The position numbers were made by a program, and so were the translations under genes. A DNA stretch of 64,000 bases from Ktedonobacter racemifer DSM 44963. Lineage in GTDB: Bacteria > Chloroflexota > Ktedonobacteria > Ktedonobacterales > Ktedonobacteraceae. Position 1 is the first letter of the stretch. Every line of letters begins with the position of its first letter. The notes under the pieces were generated by a model. That model had not been told where the DNA came from and searched no databases. It saw only the letters and a program-made list of their open reading frames with translations. The DNA lies in contig NZ_ADVG01000002.1 of assembly GCF_000178855.1 (NCBI RefSeq), positions 2,108,001 through 2,172,000 of the forward strand, given 5' to 3'. Of the stretch, positions 18,196-27,419 are shown one piece after another.

Positions 18196-18933
18196 TTATT
18201 TGGAGCCTTCCAGGGCGGGAGTATTGCCAAAGACGCGAGGCTGTCCCGGCGTGGGCGCGGCCCAATGCACCCCGTTCACAATTACGCGCTGTACATCTTT
18301 ATTATGGTAGGTTGGCAGCGTTTCGTGGCCAGGGCGGAAATAGAAGATCTTGCCGCGACCTCGTGTATAGCAGGCGCCACTACGGAAAACCTCTCCACCA
18401 GTAAACCAGCTAATAAAGACTAGCGTCTCGGGGGTGGGAATGTCGAAGTGCTCGCCGTACATCTCCTCCTCTTCGATCTCAAAGTAGTCGCCCAGGCCCT
18501 CAGTAATGGGGTGTCCTGGCGCAACAACCCAGAGGCGCTCACGATCACCGCTCTCGCGCCATTTGAGGTCGCAGGTTGTGCCCATCAACTTACGAAAGAT
18601 TTTGGAGAAATGCCCAGAATGCAACACGATCAGACCCATACCGTCCAGTACGCGCTTGTACACGCGCTCGACGATCTCATCACTGACATCGCCATGCGCC
18701 ATATGCCCCCACCAGGTCAGCACATCTGTTGAATCCAGCACTTCCTGGGTCAGGCCATGCTCTGGCTCATCAAGGGTCGCAGTGCGCACCTCCAGGCCTG
18801 CCTCGCCGAGAAAACCGGCGATAGTTTTATGAATACCTTCTGGATAGTGCTTCTGAACCTCTTCGCTGTGGCGTTCGTGGCGAAACTCGTTCCACACTGT
18901 TACGCGTAGTTTCGTGGATGAACTTGCAGTCAT
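18196..18933 (-). CDS. ThuA-domain protein
   Basis: 245-residue ThuA-like protein with a class I glutamine-amidotransferase-like fold, usually linked to sugar (trehalose-type) metabolism. Visible signatures: VTVWNEFRHERH near the N-terminus, DVLTWWGHMAHGDVSDEIVE, GLIVLHSGHFSKIFRKLMG, GHPITEGLGDYFEIEEEEMYGEHF and the C-terminal GKIFYFRPGHETLPTYHN. Start at 18933 follows AAGAGGG. No sugar transporter is adjacent, so the substrate cannot be inferred. Confidence 0.88.
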   Translation of the reverse strand: MTASSSTKLRVTVWNEFRHERHSEEVQKHYPEGIHKTIAGFLGEAGLEVRTATLDEPEHGLTQEVLDSTDVLTWWGHMAHGDVSDEIVERVYKRVLDGMGLIVLHSGHFSKIFRKLMGTTCDLKWRESGDRERLWVVAPGHPITEGLGDYFEIEEEEMYGEHFDIPTPETLVFISWFTGGEVFRSGACYTRGRGKIFYFRPGHETLPTYHNKDVQRVIVNGVHWAAPTPGQPRVFGNTPALEGSK

Positions 18934-19116
18934 CGCACCCTCTTTCTAGCTTCTCTACATGCACTTATTTTCACTACAGCCTTCGCCAACTCCTGTAGGC
19001 AAGGGCCAGTTCACCTTCATTGTAACACTTGCGCTCAGCAATCAACCAGAGAGCGCTGGGTGCTCTCTAGGTTTTACAGCTCTTCTGCCATCTGCCCCGG
19101 TTCGCAAGCTCACCGG

Positions 19117-19183
19117 GGGTGAAGGGATGAGACGGCTGATTGGCTGGCGGAGCCAGCCAATCAGCCGTCTCATCCCTTCACCC
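19117..19183. repeat. 32-bp perfect palindrome
   Basis: Arms 19117-19148 and 19152-19183, loop GGA; tip CTGGC-GGA-GCCAG differs by one base from the tips at 11360 and 44533. Its right arm runs into the 58-bp tandem repeat. It lies upstream of the ThuA gene and ahead of a hydrolase remnant rather than directly at a stop codon. Confidence 0.8.
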
Positions 19184-19283
19184 TAAGCACCGCAGGCGCG
19201 AATGCAAAAGCAGAGACCAGCTTGCTCTCATCCCTTCACCCTGAGCACCGCAGGCGCGAATGCAGAAGCAGAAACCAGCTTGC
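19168..19283. repeat. 58-bp tandem duplication (two copies)
   Basis: Units 19168-19225 and 19226-19283 differ at three positions. The first 16 bases of unit 1 are also part of the right arm of the neighbouring palindrome, so the duplication copied part of a palindrome arm. Unit 2 reads into the hydrolase remnant. Confidence 0.85.
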
Positions 19284-19484
19284 AAGGGTATGACCAATCA
19301 GCAGTACTCCATCCTACAGCAGGGCATTCCCGATAGCCAGCTCGTGCTTTTTGCAGCAAGCGCACACTATGCGCACCTGGAGGAGCCAGAGGCCTATCTC
19401 GCTACGCTTAGCACCTTTCTGGAGCGGATTGAGCGTGAGCAGCAAGAACAGAGCCACAGCAGTATCCAGGTGAAACTTATCTAA
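19260..19484 (+). pseudogene. Alpha/beta-hydrolase C-terminal remnant
   Basis: The last 60 or so residues read IPDSQLVLFAASAHYAHLEEP followed by EAYLATLSTFLERIE. This is the usual end of an alpha/beta hydrolase, where the catalytic His sits in (G/A)-H-x-x-H-x-E-x-P. No nucleophile elbow or upstream hydrolase sequence is present; the frame begins within a tandem repeat. I read it as the 3' relic of a hydrolase lost by rearrangement next to the palindrome. Confidence 0.65.
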
Positions 19485-19758
19485 CAGTACCCACGTACAT
19501 ATAGAACCTTAATATGTTGCGACATACGCCTGCCTGAGGTACAATCCACATACATACATCTATCTAAACTTCCCGTCCGTGTAAAACTGAGATATATTTG
19601 TTCTACAATATAGACATGCTTATAGCTGATAGCTGCATGTACTGGCTGGTTTTTTAAGATCTTATTCCGAAACCCAACGTCACTGGCGTGCCTAGCGCTT
19701 CGCGCTCAGGGTTTTCGGATCAGAAGTAGGTAGAGAAAAGTAAGGCTTCAAGGTCATC

Positions 19759-21930
19759 ATGCAAAAGCGCAGACTGCTTGTTATTTTACTCTCATGTATC
19801 CTGGCTCTGGTGATGCATACGGGCTGGCTACTCTGCACGCCCCCACCAGTCGCGCAGGCGCACGCCTTCGTCATTGGCTCTGACCCGGTTGACGGCTCGA
19901 CGATCGCCAAAGTCCCCAGCGTCGCACATATCACTTTCAATGCCCCTATTAGTACGCTCAGTAGTGCTCATATTTACTCACTACAGAAGGGAACGCTTGT
20001 CGATGTCACCGATGGACAGGCCAGCGTCTCTCATGCTAATCCACGCCAACTCAACATTCCCCTCCAGTCCCCCGATTCTCTGCCCGAAGGTAGCTATGAA
20101 ATCAAGTGGGTCGCGGTCGCGGCGAATGATGGACAAACAACCAACGGTATTATAGGCTTTGATGTCGCGGTCTCCAGCCTGGGTATCTCGGGGCAGAAGG
20201 TACTTGGCCCAACAACAAGCAATAATCTCTATGGCACAGGTGGCTCTCGCCAGTTCACGACTCTGAGCATCCTGAGCGTGGGCTGGGACTGGCTCGTTCT
20301 CATTGCGCTCACCTTCTGGATAGGCTTGCTCATCACAGAGAACTGGATTCTTGCCAGGCAATCACGTATCCAATCGTTGCTCGAAAGAGCACGCAAGCGC
20401 ACCACCTCGCTACAATGGTTCTGTTTATGCGCGCTGCTGATTGGCGAAAGTGTGACCTTTATCCTGCGCGTGGCTCAGATGTCACAGGCGCTTGATAGCA
20501 GTTTCTCTGTCAGTTCTGTGCTCGCGATGCTCCTGCAAACCACGTATGGCATTCTACTCATCATCCGCCTGGCGCTGATCCTCGTCGCGATGGGTCTCCT
20601 CTATTGGACGCGGCGCACAAGCCTGAAGAACTATCCAGCCACTCCCACCCCGCGCCTGGTCACGCGCACCGGCGTTCTGGGTTCAATCACAGGCTCCCTC
20701 AGCCCAGTCACAGGGCAGCTCGGCATCGTTACTAGCTCGACGCGCACTCTGAACACGACGGGCGCAAGCATTACCAGTTCACTGAAGCAACCTACCGACT
20801 CAAATCCAGGCAAGAAGGCCTCGAATCCAGGGAAGCGTTCATCCAATCCAGGGACGACGCGTAGCCTGACACACGATACGCGCGAGGTCACACGCGATCA
20901 AGAGAGCAGGGCAAACAGGCTCGCCTCTTCACAACATGGCTATGCGCCAATATGGCTCGCCCTGGGCGGCTTGATCCTGCTCACACGTTCGCTCTCAAGC
21001 GAGGCCGCGCAGGTCTTGCAACCACATGCCAGCGCGGTCCTCTTCGATTGGATCAGCCTGGTCAGCCTTGGCATCTGGTTGGGTGGGCTCACCTACCTGG
21101 GCTTTATCCTGTTTCCGCTCCTCTCAGCAGTCGAGCGCGATCACTACGCCGATGCCCTGGTGGTCATCCAGCGACGCTTCACGCCCTTCCAGCTTGGTAG
21201 TATCGCGGCGCTCCTGGCAAGCGGTTTCTACCTCTGTGAAGCCAGCATTCCGAACCGAGAGGCGTTCTTGCAAGACCCCTATGGGCGCACGTTGCTGGTC
21301 CTGTTTGTGCTCCTCGTGCTGATGTTGATCTTAAGCTGGGTCGGCATGGCGGTGTTACGGCCTAAGTTGATGCGCCAGGCGCTCTTCCTGCCGGTCGTTA
21401 CCTCAGACCTACCCACACGTCGCGCTCGCCAGTCCGTCTTGCTTAACACCGGGCGCACGCTCAAACAGGTGGTCAGCGCGCAGTCGATCATAGGCGCTGG
21501 TGTGCTGCTCTGCCTGGCGCTCCTGGCCTTTTACGCACCCCCTATTGTCTATCCCGAGGTAAACTATAACACCAGCACCTCACAAGCAGCCAATGCGCCA
21601 ACTACGCAGACACGCCAGGTGGGCAATCTCTCGCTCTCGCTACTGGTGACGCCAGCCAGGCTCAACGAGAGTAATACCGCGATCCTGACCATCAAAGATG
21701 CAGCGGGGCAACCCGTCACCGATGCCCAGGTAACACTCACCCTCAACATGGTGGCCATGGATATGGGAACAACACAGACAGTCGTCAAAGGCAACGACAG
21801 CGCAACCTATGTCGCTGTCTTTGACAAGCAACAGACCTTTAGCATGAGTGGCGTCTGGACGGTTGACGTCAAGGTCACACGGGCCGGACATGATCCAGTC
21901 CAAACTCAGTTTCAGGTAAACATCAATTGA
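19759..21930 (+). CDS. CopC-CopD-YtkA fusion, copper-related membrane protein
   Basis: 723 residues. A signal peptide ends at AQA, leaving His35 as the predicted mature N-terminus (HAFVIGSDPVDGST), where CopC binds Cu(II). The CopC domain runs to about residue 150; its usual second ligand motif D-G-H is replaced by D-G-Q. About eight membrane helices of a CopD domain follow, interrupted by a cytoplasmic loop with three SNPG(K/T) repeats (about residues 350-375). The C-terminal 100 residues form a YtkA/FixH-like beta-sandwich (GNLSLSLLVTPARLNES, VAMDMGTTQTVV). Copper uptake or handling is known for CopCD proteins; the replaced His makes copper binding here less sure. Confidence 0.85.
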   Translation: MQKRRLLVILLSCILALVMHTGWLLCTPPPVAQAHAFVIGSDPVDGSTIAKVPSVAHITFNAPISTLSSAHIYSLQKGTLVDVTDGQASVSHANPRQLNIPLQSPDSLPEGSYEIKWVAVAANDGQTTNGIIGFDVAVSSLGISGQKVLGPTTSNNLYGTGGSRQFTTLSILSVGWDWLVLIALTFWIGLLITENWILARQSRIQSLLERARKRTTSLQWFCLCALLIGESVTFILRVAQMSQALDSSFSVSSVLAMLLQTTYGILLIIRLALILVAMGLLYWTRRTSLKNYPATPTPRLVTRTGVLGSITGSLSPVTGQLGIVTSSTRTLNTTGASITSSLKQPTDSNPGKKASNPGKRSSNPGTTRSLTHDTREVTRDQESRANRLASSQHGYAPIWLALGGLILLTRSLSSEAAQVLQPHASAVLFDWISLVSLGIWLGGLTYLGFILFPLLSAVERDHYADALVVIQRRFTPFQLGSIAALLASGFYLCEASIPNREAFLQDPYGRTLLVLFVLLVLMLILSWVGMAVLRPKLMRQALFLPVVTSDLPTRRARQSVLLNTGRTLKQVVSAQSIIGAGVLLCLALLAFYAPPIVYPEVNYNTSTSQAANAPTTQTRQVGNLSLSLLVTPARLNESNTAILTIKDAAGQPVTDAQVTLTLNMVAMDMGTTQTVVKGNDSATYVAVFDKQQTFSMSGVWTVDVKVTRAGHDPVQTQFQVNIN

Positions 21931-21977
21931 TCAGAAATGTAGACGAAGTTAGTTTGAAGGTGGGAGGCGGTTCTTCG

Positions 21978-22121
21978 ATGACAACACCTAAGCATCAATC
22001 TACGGGGAAAGCACGAGCGGTGAGCGCTCGTGCCATCGCTGAAGCAACAGAACAGGCCATCCGCGCCGCTATCGCACAGTTCAAAGCGGTAAGCGCCACG
22101 AAAAAGCGCAGAGAGCGGTAA
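21978..22121 (+). CDS. Small basic protein upstream of DUF2851 gene
   Basis: 47 residues: MTTPKHQSTGKARAVSARAI, then an Ala-rich helix ending in KKRRER. GGGAGG lies ten bases before the ATG. The stop is 3 bases before the DUF2851 start, so the two are probably translated from one mRNA. An in-frame extension upstream to 21927 is possible. No family recognised. Confidence 0.45.
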   Translation: MTTPKHQSTGKARAVSARAIAEATEQAIRAAIAQFKAVSATKKRRER

Positions 22122-22124
22122 GCG

Positions 22125-22454
22125 ATGCTTCTCCTTGCCGAGCAGTCATACAGGCACCTACCGGATGAGATAGAGGTTGCGCGTCGCTGGTGGCGCCTGC
22201 CTCTAGATACGCTTCTGCCTCTGGATACGGGCGAGACCTATCAACTCCTCTTCGCCGGGCGCCCCGGAGGCTCTAAAGGGCCGGATATACGCGACGCGGT
22301 CCTACGTCCCCTGGCATCGTCCTCGCCACTAGCCCCAGCTGGCCTGCGCCAGGTCCTCCAGGCTCCGCGCCTCTGTGGCGATGTTGAGTTTCATGTGCGC
22401 GCCAGCGATTGGTACGCACATCACCACGAGAGCGATAGACGCTATAACCAGGTT
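22125..22454 (+). pseudogene. DUF2851 gene, N-terminal part, cut by island
   Basis: About 110 residues match the start of DUF2851: an LPDEIEVARRWWRLPL segment, GGSKGPDIRDAVLRP, then GDVEFHVRASDWYAHHHESD and R-Y-N-Q-V. In intact members a V-L-H-V-V strand would follow; instead the frame turns into unrelated AT-rich sequence (A-I-S-K-I) at 22455. The C-terminal part of the same family is found 13.3 kb away at 35768-36041, in the same orientation. The middle of the protein (about 230 residues by comparison with the family's usual length) is in neither piece, so the insertion was accompanied by a deletion or followed by decay. Confidence 0.85.
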
Positions 22455-22897
22455 GCAATATCTAAAATAGGCTCCGCATCTTTGTGCATAAGGGCAAATG
22501 CTGTATCAATAGTCAAACGAAAAAGCAGAATACCTAGCATTGCAATGTACCATGCCAGAGGGAAACGTGTATACCACACATTCTGCTATTTGTTTCTATA
22601 TCGGAGCAAAGCCAAATTCCCTACATTAATAACGCCAAATGTGCAATAAATAGTCAACTGGTGGACAGGAAAGTTGAAAATGACTTTGAGTAGTAACAAT
22701 ATCGACGTTGCTGAGATTGAAACAATAAGCGTAGCTCTTTGATTCACTAAAAAGGCTCTCCTGTGTATTGATGTGCTTCTAAACATTGTACCTCATTAAG
22801 ACTTCATTGCAGAAGGCACATGAGCATCAAGACTAGGTTAAGAAAATTTTACGCCCTGGTTGGTTATGTTGCTTGCTTCTGCATATCTCAGAATCCT
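22455..22897. other. AT-rich left end of island, no gene supported
   Basis: A minus-strand frame at 22586-22786 encodes a possible membrane helix (LIVSISATSILLLLKVIF) but lacks a ribosome site and family resemblance. It may be a relic. No terminal repeat was recognised. Confidence 0.4.
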
Positions 22898-23560
22898 CTA
22901 CAGAGGAAGGAACTTACTACTACTCTGGTTAGGCTTTGCGTGTACATACTTGCCTGTCGTGGCTAAGTTCTCATGTCCTAGCGTCTCTCTCACGAGGTTT
23001 ATAGGTGCTCCTCTGTCGAGGCTGTGGGAAGCATGGGCATGTCTAAGCCAGTGTGGTGAAACATTCCCCTTCACACCAGCCTTCTTAGCTGCTTCCGCTA
23101 CGACGCGCTCTACCTGTCGTGTATCGAGAGCCTTACCACCTTTGCGAGAGCGGAATAGGGGGCTGTTTCCTTCTGCCTCTCCTCTCAGGGCTAGAAGCTC
23201 GCTATACATCGATGCTGATATAAGTACCTGCCGTGTTTTGCCACCCTTACCAAAGACCGTTATTTGTGCCTCACCTTCAGAGCGTGGGGTGATATCATCC
23301 CAGGTAAGAGACGCGACCTCACTGACACGTAAGCCACAATGATAGAGCAAGCGTAGCAAGGCATGGTTACGAGGGTTGTCTTTCTGGCTCCCGATCAGCA
23401 TAACTGTGTCTTCTTCCGACATGATGCGTTGTGCAAGGGTATTCTTTAGCTTTGGGAGCTTGAGAGCCGCCCCTACGTTCAGAGAGATATAGCCCGTCGT
23501 GTGGGCAAAGGAGAAGAAAGACTTCACGCTATTTAAACAGGGGTTCTGACCACTCAGCAC
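22898..23560 (-). pseudogene. Tyrosine recombinase, N-terminally shortened
   Basis: XerC/D-like integrase with a complete catalytic half: R in GLRVSEVASLTW, K in VFGKGGKTRQV, H-x-x-R in HWLRHAHASH, H in LGHEN and the nucleophile Tyr in TTGKYVHAK. Only the end of the core-binding domain is present (NSVKSFFSFAHTTGYISLNV); the frame upstream runs just a few codons further (K-A-S-L-S-R-C-A-N-V) before a TAG near 23602. The normal N-terminal helices are missing, so the gene is 5'-truncated; a shortened protein from the GTG at 23560 cannot be excluded. Its position near the left end of the island suggests it once drove integration. Confidence 0.75.
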
Positions 23561-23600
23561 ATTTGCACATCTAGACAGCGACGCCTTCCTCTGCTACATT

Positions 23601-24320
23601 GTGGATGAGATAAAGATTTCCAGCTTATGGCTTTGCCCAATTTCCACGCATCAACCAGGTGGAAATCCGCAGGAAAGGAACGCTCTTTTGCAAGTGACCG
23701 ACACGGAGATTCTTCTCCCTTTTAAAAATAGTCCTCAAAATAGTCCTCTCTCCAGTAGAGAGATGATCTCTTATCTGGGTATTGGCGGTAGTGCCATGCT
23801 CAGTATCGGCATTGTTTGGCTCATTGCTGACTGGGGGCACATCCCTGAAATACTTCTGCCCATTTTGCTCATCGGTTTCGCCATCCTCTGTCTGCTTTGC
23901 TCGATGATGCTTTGGCAAAACGAACGACACTTTATACGCATCGATCGTGAAGGGTTTTGCTTTACTCAGCTTTTCGGCGGAACACAGGTTCCTACCATGG
24001 TTGCATGGGACGAAATTTCTTCTCTTGGTCCTTATAACACGGTCATATTTGGACAGTCCATCATCTCTTTAGGGATCTTCCCACAGGACTCTGAGGCTAT
24101 TATCGCCCGCATTGTCGCTCAAAATTCGAGGACCTTCTTATCACGTCTTACCGTTCAAATCAATATTTATTTTCATCGTCGCTCAAATTTCCTCACTCCT
24201 CTGCATATTCCTACAGGGATTTTGCCAATTTCCATCGATGAGCTGATCGCAATGATCCAAGAGCGTTTTGCAGTCGAATTGCACGAGCATCACATTACGG
24301 TGCGTACAACAAAAATCTAG
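23601..24320 (+). CDS. Membrane protein with PH-like domain
   Basis: Up to 239 residues. Two adjacent helices (MLSIGIVWLIADWGHI and ILLPILLIGFAILCLLCSMM) are followed by a beta-rich part (RHFIRIDREGFCFTQLFGG, TMVAWDEISSLGPYN) resembling the PH-like domains that follow membrane hairpins in many bacterial proteins. The layout resembles the core gene at 43008. Start unclear: GTG at 23601 opens the frame, but an AAAGGA followed by TTG/GTG near 23687-23693 gives a more protein-like N-terminus. Function unknown. Confidence 0.55.
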   Translation: MDEIKISSLWLCPISTHQPGGNPQERNALLQVTDTEILLPFKNSPQNSPLSSREMISYLGIGGSAMLSIGIVWLIADWGHIPEILLPILLIGFAILCLLCSMMLWQNERHFIRIDREGFCFTQLFGGTQVPTMVAWDEISSLGPYNTVIFGQSIISLGIFPQDSEAIIARIVAQNSRTFLSRLTVQINIYFHRRSNFLTPLHIPTGILPISIDELIAMIQERFAVELHEHHITVRTTKI

Positions 24321-24734
24321 AAACGCTCTGTGAACGGATCAGTGCCACTGGTGCCATATTTCCCTGATCAGCGTCGGTTGCATGTCTCGGTACAGGTTTA
24401 TGAAATGGTGCCTCGCATTCTAAGATGTGCAAAAACGTCGAGTTGTCTGAAACCCTGTCAGGATATGGGTATCTTTTGTGCTACAAACTACCAGTGCATA
24501 TCACCAGACGACCTTGGATCTTGAGTGATTATCCTTGAACGTACAAGGGGTAAAAAGCTTACGTAGTGCTACCCCTAGAATGAGAACGGTGAGCAGGAAC
24601 CTGTCTCCCCAGTCTCATTTTAGATGCGCAGGTTCTCCCGTGGGCAGACTCCCTGATAAACGTTCTCATTACACACACATAAAAGGCTCCTAGAGGAAAC
24701 GTCTAGGAGCCTGATTTCTAAATGTTTCAAGAGG
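24321..24734. other. Gap with terminator for the downstream minus gene
   Basis: No gene recognised. A short inverted pair of GAGAAC/GTTCTC-type segments occurs around 24580-24670. The only clear element is the hairpin at 24684-24712. Confidence 0.4.
24684..24712 (-). terminator. Intrinsic terminator of the DUF3761-like gene
   Basis: Arms 24684-24694 and 24702-24712 (AGGCTCCTAGA and its complement), loop of seven, followed on the minus strand by TTTTATG. It lies 23 bases after the stop of the gene ending at 24735. Classical short terminator, unlike the long palindromes of the flanking core. Confidence 0.8.
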
Positions 24735-25349
24735 CTAGTGGGAATACAAGGGCCTCATATTACCCCCATGATGGGAGCAGCTTCCGCTAATACCCCCTGA
24801 CTTACCATACATTCCGTCATTGCATTCCATAACATAGCCGCCTCCTGACCAGAAGCTACTAATGCAGCTAAAGTAACTGCAGAACGCCCCAGGCGGTGAG
24901 TAGATCACATTCCCTGGGTTAAAGTTATACCCCCAGGGGTTCCCATTCACCCCCGTTGCGGGCGCTGCTGGTTGTGGAGTAGGTGTTGGTGGTGGCGGCT
25001 GTGGAGTAGGTGTTGGTGGCTGTGGTGTTGGTGATGGCGTAGGGCTAGGCGTAGGTGTTGGGGTTGGCTTAGCTTGTGTTGGTTTAGCTTGTGTTGGCTT
25101 GGCTGTCGCTTGGCTCTGAGGAGTTGAAGCAGCAGCAACTTGATTAGTAGAAGGAGAGGCTTGGTTTCCTCCAATTGCTGCTAAGGAACAGGTACATAGC
25201 AGAAATACCATGACAAGGGCAAGGCAACCAATACCGATCTTCGAGCCTCTCCTCTGCCTTTTATACCAGCTAGACATACGATTAATAAAAGAAGATTTTG
25301 GAGGGGGAGGTGGTGGTGGCGTATAGTATCCCCCCGGCTGTCGATACAT
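24735..25349 (-). CDS. Proline-rich membrane protein with DUF3761-like tail
   Basis: 204 residues from the chosen start (MYRQPGGYYTPPPPPPP). Order: a Pro-rich cytoplasmic N-terminus, a basic stretch, one membrane helix (IGIGCLALVMVFLLCTCSLA), a long extracellular linker of K-P-T-Q-A and P-T-P repeats, and a Cys-rich C-terminal domain (CSYFSCISSFWSGGG, then ECNDGMYGKSGGISGSCSHH). The last motif, D-G-x-x-x-x-S-G-G-x-x-G-x-C-S-x-H-G-G, is that of DUF3761. The frame is open upstream to 25463 and encodes another hydrophobic segment, so a longer form is possible. Likely an anchored surface protein. Confidence 0.65.
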   Translation of the reverse strand: MYRQPGGYYTPPPPPPPKSSFINRMSSWYKRQRRGSKIGIGCLALVMVFLLCTCSLAAIGGNQASPSTNQVAAASTPQSQATAKPTQAKPTQAKPTPTPTPSPTPSPTPQPPTPTPQPPPPTPTPQPAAPATGVNGNPWGYNFNPGNVIYSPPGAFCSYFSCISSFWSGGGYVMECNDGMYGKSGGISGSCSHHGGNMRPLYSH

Positions 25350-25684
25350 AGGTTTTCTCTTTCTACAATATGAATATAAACCCATCAATAATATGGCAAT
25401 AATAGAACGTAGGAAGGAATAAGGAGTAACAGCTAGGATTAGGGAAATCAAAAGAAATAGCATGATCTATGATGCTTAATGATACATCATCTTTCCTAGT
25501 AACACACAAAATACACCCCTCATCAGGAAGGCGAAGGGTGTTTGGTAAGGGGTAACAAAGACTCTATGTAAACGCTCTCCCTCTCCTCACTTCCCACACG
25601 ACCACGTAACCACCCATAGCCCACGAGATGCGCGATGAGCTAAATTGGACGGGAAACCCCAGGACGTGCTGTGAACTGGAGGAA

Positions 25685-26203
25685 TCAGTTCGAGGGAGGG
25701 GGCATTAGGGAAGGATTGAGTCGCTCCATAGCCTGGCGAATGGAGCGAGCCAGTGAGGCCATTTCCTCATCTGGAATGGCGAGCACCCCTTTTGAGGAGT
25801 CAAGAGCAGCGGCTTGCTGAAGTTCATAGGGAACACCTGGAGGCAAGGGAGCAACGTGCCAATGCACATGGCGATTGCCTTGTTGACTGCCAAGTGTCTG
25901 AATGTAGAGCCGTTCCGTCGGCACCACCCGTCTGATTGCTTCAGCGACCTGATAAATGAGCTGCTGAAGCTGGAGGTACTCCTCCAGAGTGAAGTCCCCA
26001 GTGGCTTGTTCGCGGTGCTCTCGTGGAGCGACCAGCGTGTAGCCATAGAGCGAGGGGTATTTGTTCAAAAACACAATGGCGCTCTGATCCTCATAGATCA
26101 CATGATGAGGATTGGTGCCAGCCACCAGTTCACAGAGAAAACAGGGGCCTTCTTTCACTCGCTTTTCGTAGGCGCCGATATCAAAGGGATGCTTTTCAAC
26201 CAT
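25685..26203 (-). CDS. HIT-family hydrolase
   Basis: 172 residues. HIT proteins hydrolyse or transfer nucleotidyl groups using a histidine triad. Visible: CFLCELVAGTNPHHVIYED (Cys pair as in zinc-binding members), FLNKYPSLYGYTLVAPREHR, and the triad in GNRHVHWHVAPLPPG (H-V-H-W-H). Start at 26203 follows AGGAGA eight bases upstream. Base use is closer to core genes than to the AT-rich island around it, so it may be passenger DNA. The substrate is unknown. Confidence 0.85.
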   Translation of the reverse strand: MVEKHPFDIGAYEKRVKEGPCFLCELVAGTNPHHVIYEDQSAIVFLNKYPSLYGYTLVAPREHREQATGDFTLEEYLQLQQLIYQVAEAIRRVVPTERLYIQTLGSQQGNRHVHWHVAPLPPGVPYELQQAAALDSSKGVLAIPDEEMASLARSIRQAMERLNPSLMPPPSN

Positions 26204-26668
26204 GTACTGTCTCCTGAATGGGTCATGAACGGCCTTGTCACGTAGCTGCATTGTACCAGTCTCAGCAATTTCTTGCAGGAAAGGCCCAGCGAAGGCGCTC
26301 CCAGGTGAGCCGCTTCCGGATCGTGCGTGTTCTACGCACTCGTCAGGCCAAGCCAGCTGGCAAAGGCTTAGGGGGTGTTGCCGCACCTTCCTAGGCTGTT
26401 TACATTACATCGATGCTTGCCTCTACAGGCTTTGGGAAAAATCTGAAAAAATCAAAATCGTCTAAAGTGGCTCTACGTCTGGATTTATCCCAATTTAGGG
26501 GGTGGACATACATAGAGGGAGAGGGGAGAGACTAGAGACGCTAGACGCCAGACCTCTAGACGCTGTGCTGTGTTCCTCTCTCGCTCTCTGATCTCCCTAC
26601 TATAGCGCTACTAACCCCCTTATATCCGCGCTACCTGAAGGCGCTATTGCGCCATGCAAGAGGCGCGA
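26204..26668. other. Intergenic stretch, no gene seen
   Basis: Contains several short copies of TAGACGC around 26535-26565 and A/T-rich sequence. No ribosome site followed by a believable frame on either strand. Confidence 0.4.
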
Positions 26669-27330
26669 CTAACAGGCTTCTAGCGTTGTGTATATGCCAA
26701 AGCTTTGGGCTGTCTGGCTAGCTCTCTGCTGAATGGCTGATAATACAGACGCTACTCTATCAGGTCTATCGTTCTTTGCCAGCTTGATAGTTACCCCGTC
26801 GTATTGATAGAGCACTACCTGAAAGTCTCCTCTTTCCCTGGCTAGTTCAAAGCAAGATGCAATGATAGCCAGTTCGTAAGACCCTATGACTCTGCATAGA
26901 TAACTATCAATATCCTCCTCACCATCATACTCTATGAAGCCATACGCGCCATTATAGCCCCCGTCTTCTATGATCTCCTCTTTTGTCAGCTTGATAGCCT
27001 GTAGTAAATCGGCAATAAGAGGGTTGTCATCAAAGCGCTTTACTTTGGGAATAACAGGACGATTTACCTTTACAGCGTGCCTATTTTCGCCCTTGCCTTT
27101 AAGCGTCTTACCACCAAGCTCTAGGGTTACTTGCCCCTCCACATTGCTGGCTTTCATTCCATATATCTAAGAGCAGACGCCCTGCTTTAGTATCGGCTTG
27201 GTTATGGCTCTTAGCTCGTCTGATACCTCCATATACGCTAGCAACTCTGACCAGACAGACCCCCCTGACTGTTGTACTTCTTGAATAGTTGATCAAAGCA
27301 TAACCATCTATTACATTGATTATCCTTCTC
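26669..27330 (-). pseudogene. Polymerase-like gene, C-terminal half, decayed
   Basis: Read on the minus strand, one frame gives SGGSVWSELLAYMEVSDELR, AITKPILKQGVCS, an in-frame TAG, then IYGMKASNVEGQVTLELGG. It continues open to 26669 with VLYQYDGVTIKLAKND. K-x(6)-YG and YQYDG resemble palm-domain motifs B and C of single-subunit (family A/T7-like) polymerases. Just upstream the frame must shift by one base (from V-I-D-G-Y-A-L-I-N) to stay protein-like. The N-terminal half with the motif-A-like LELDIACCNLSIAAGLWN is at 29464-30405, across the IS607-type element. So the gene carries an insertion, a probable frameshift and a nonsense codon. Confidence 0.65.
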
Positions 27331-27419
27331 ACTTTAACCTACGCCTGTTTACCAAACAGCGGACTAGGCGGGAGGATGCACTACGAGCATCCTATGCACC
27401 TCTCTCTACTGAGAGATGC

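Noticed and set aside
22586..22786. Possible small membrane protein on the minus strand
   Set aside because: One hydrophobic stretch but no ribosome site, AT-rich context and no family resemblance.
26235..26386. N-terminal extension of the HIT protein to 26386
   Set aside because: The ATG at 26203 has a strong ribosome site and matches the family start; the extension is not protein-like.
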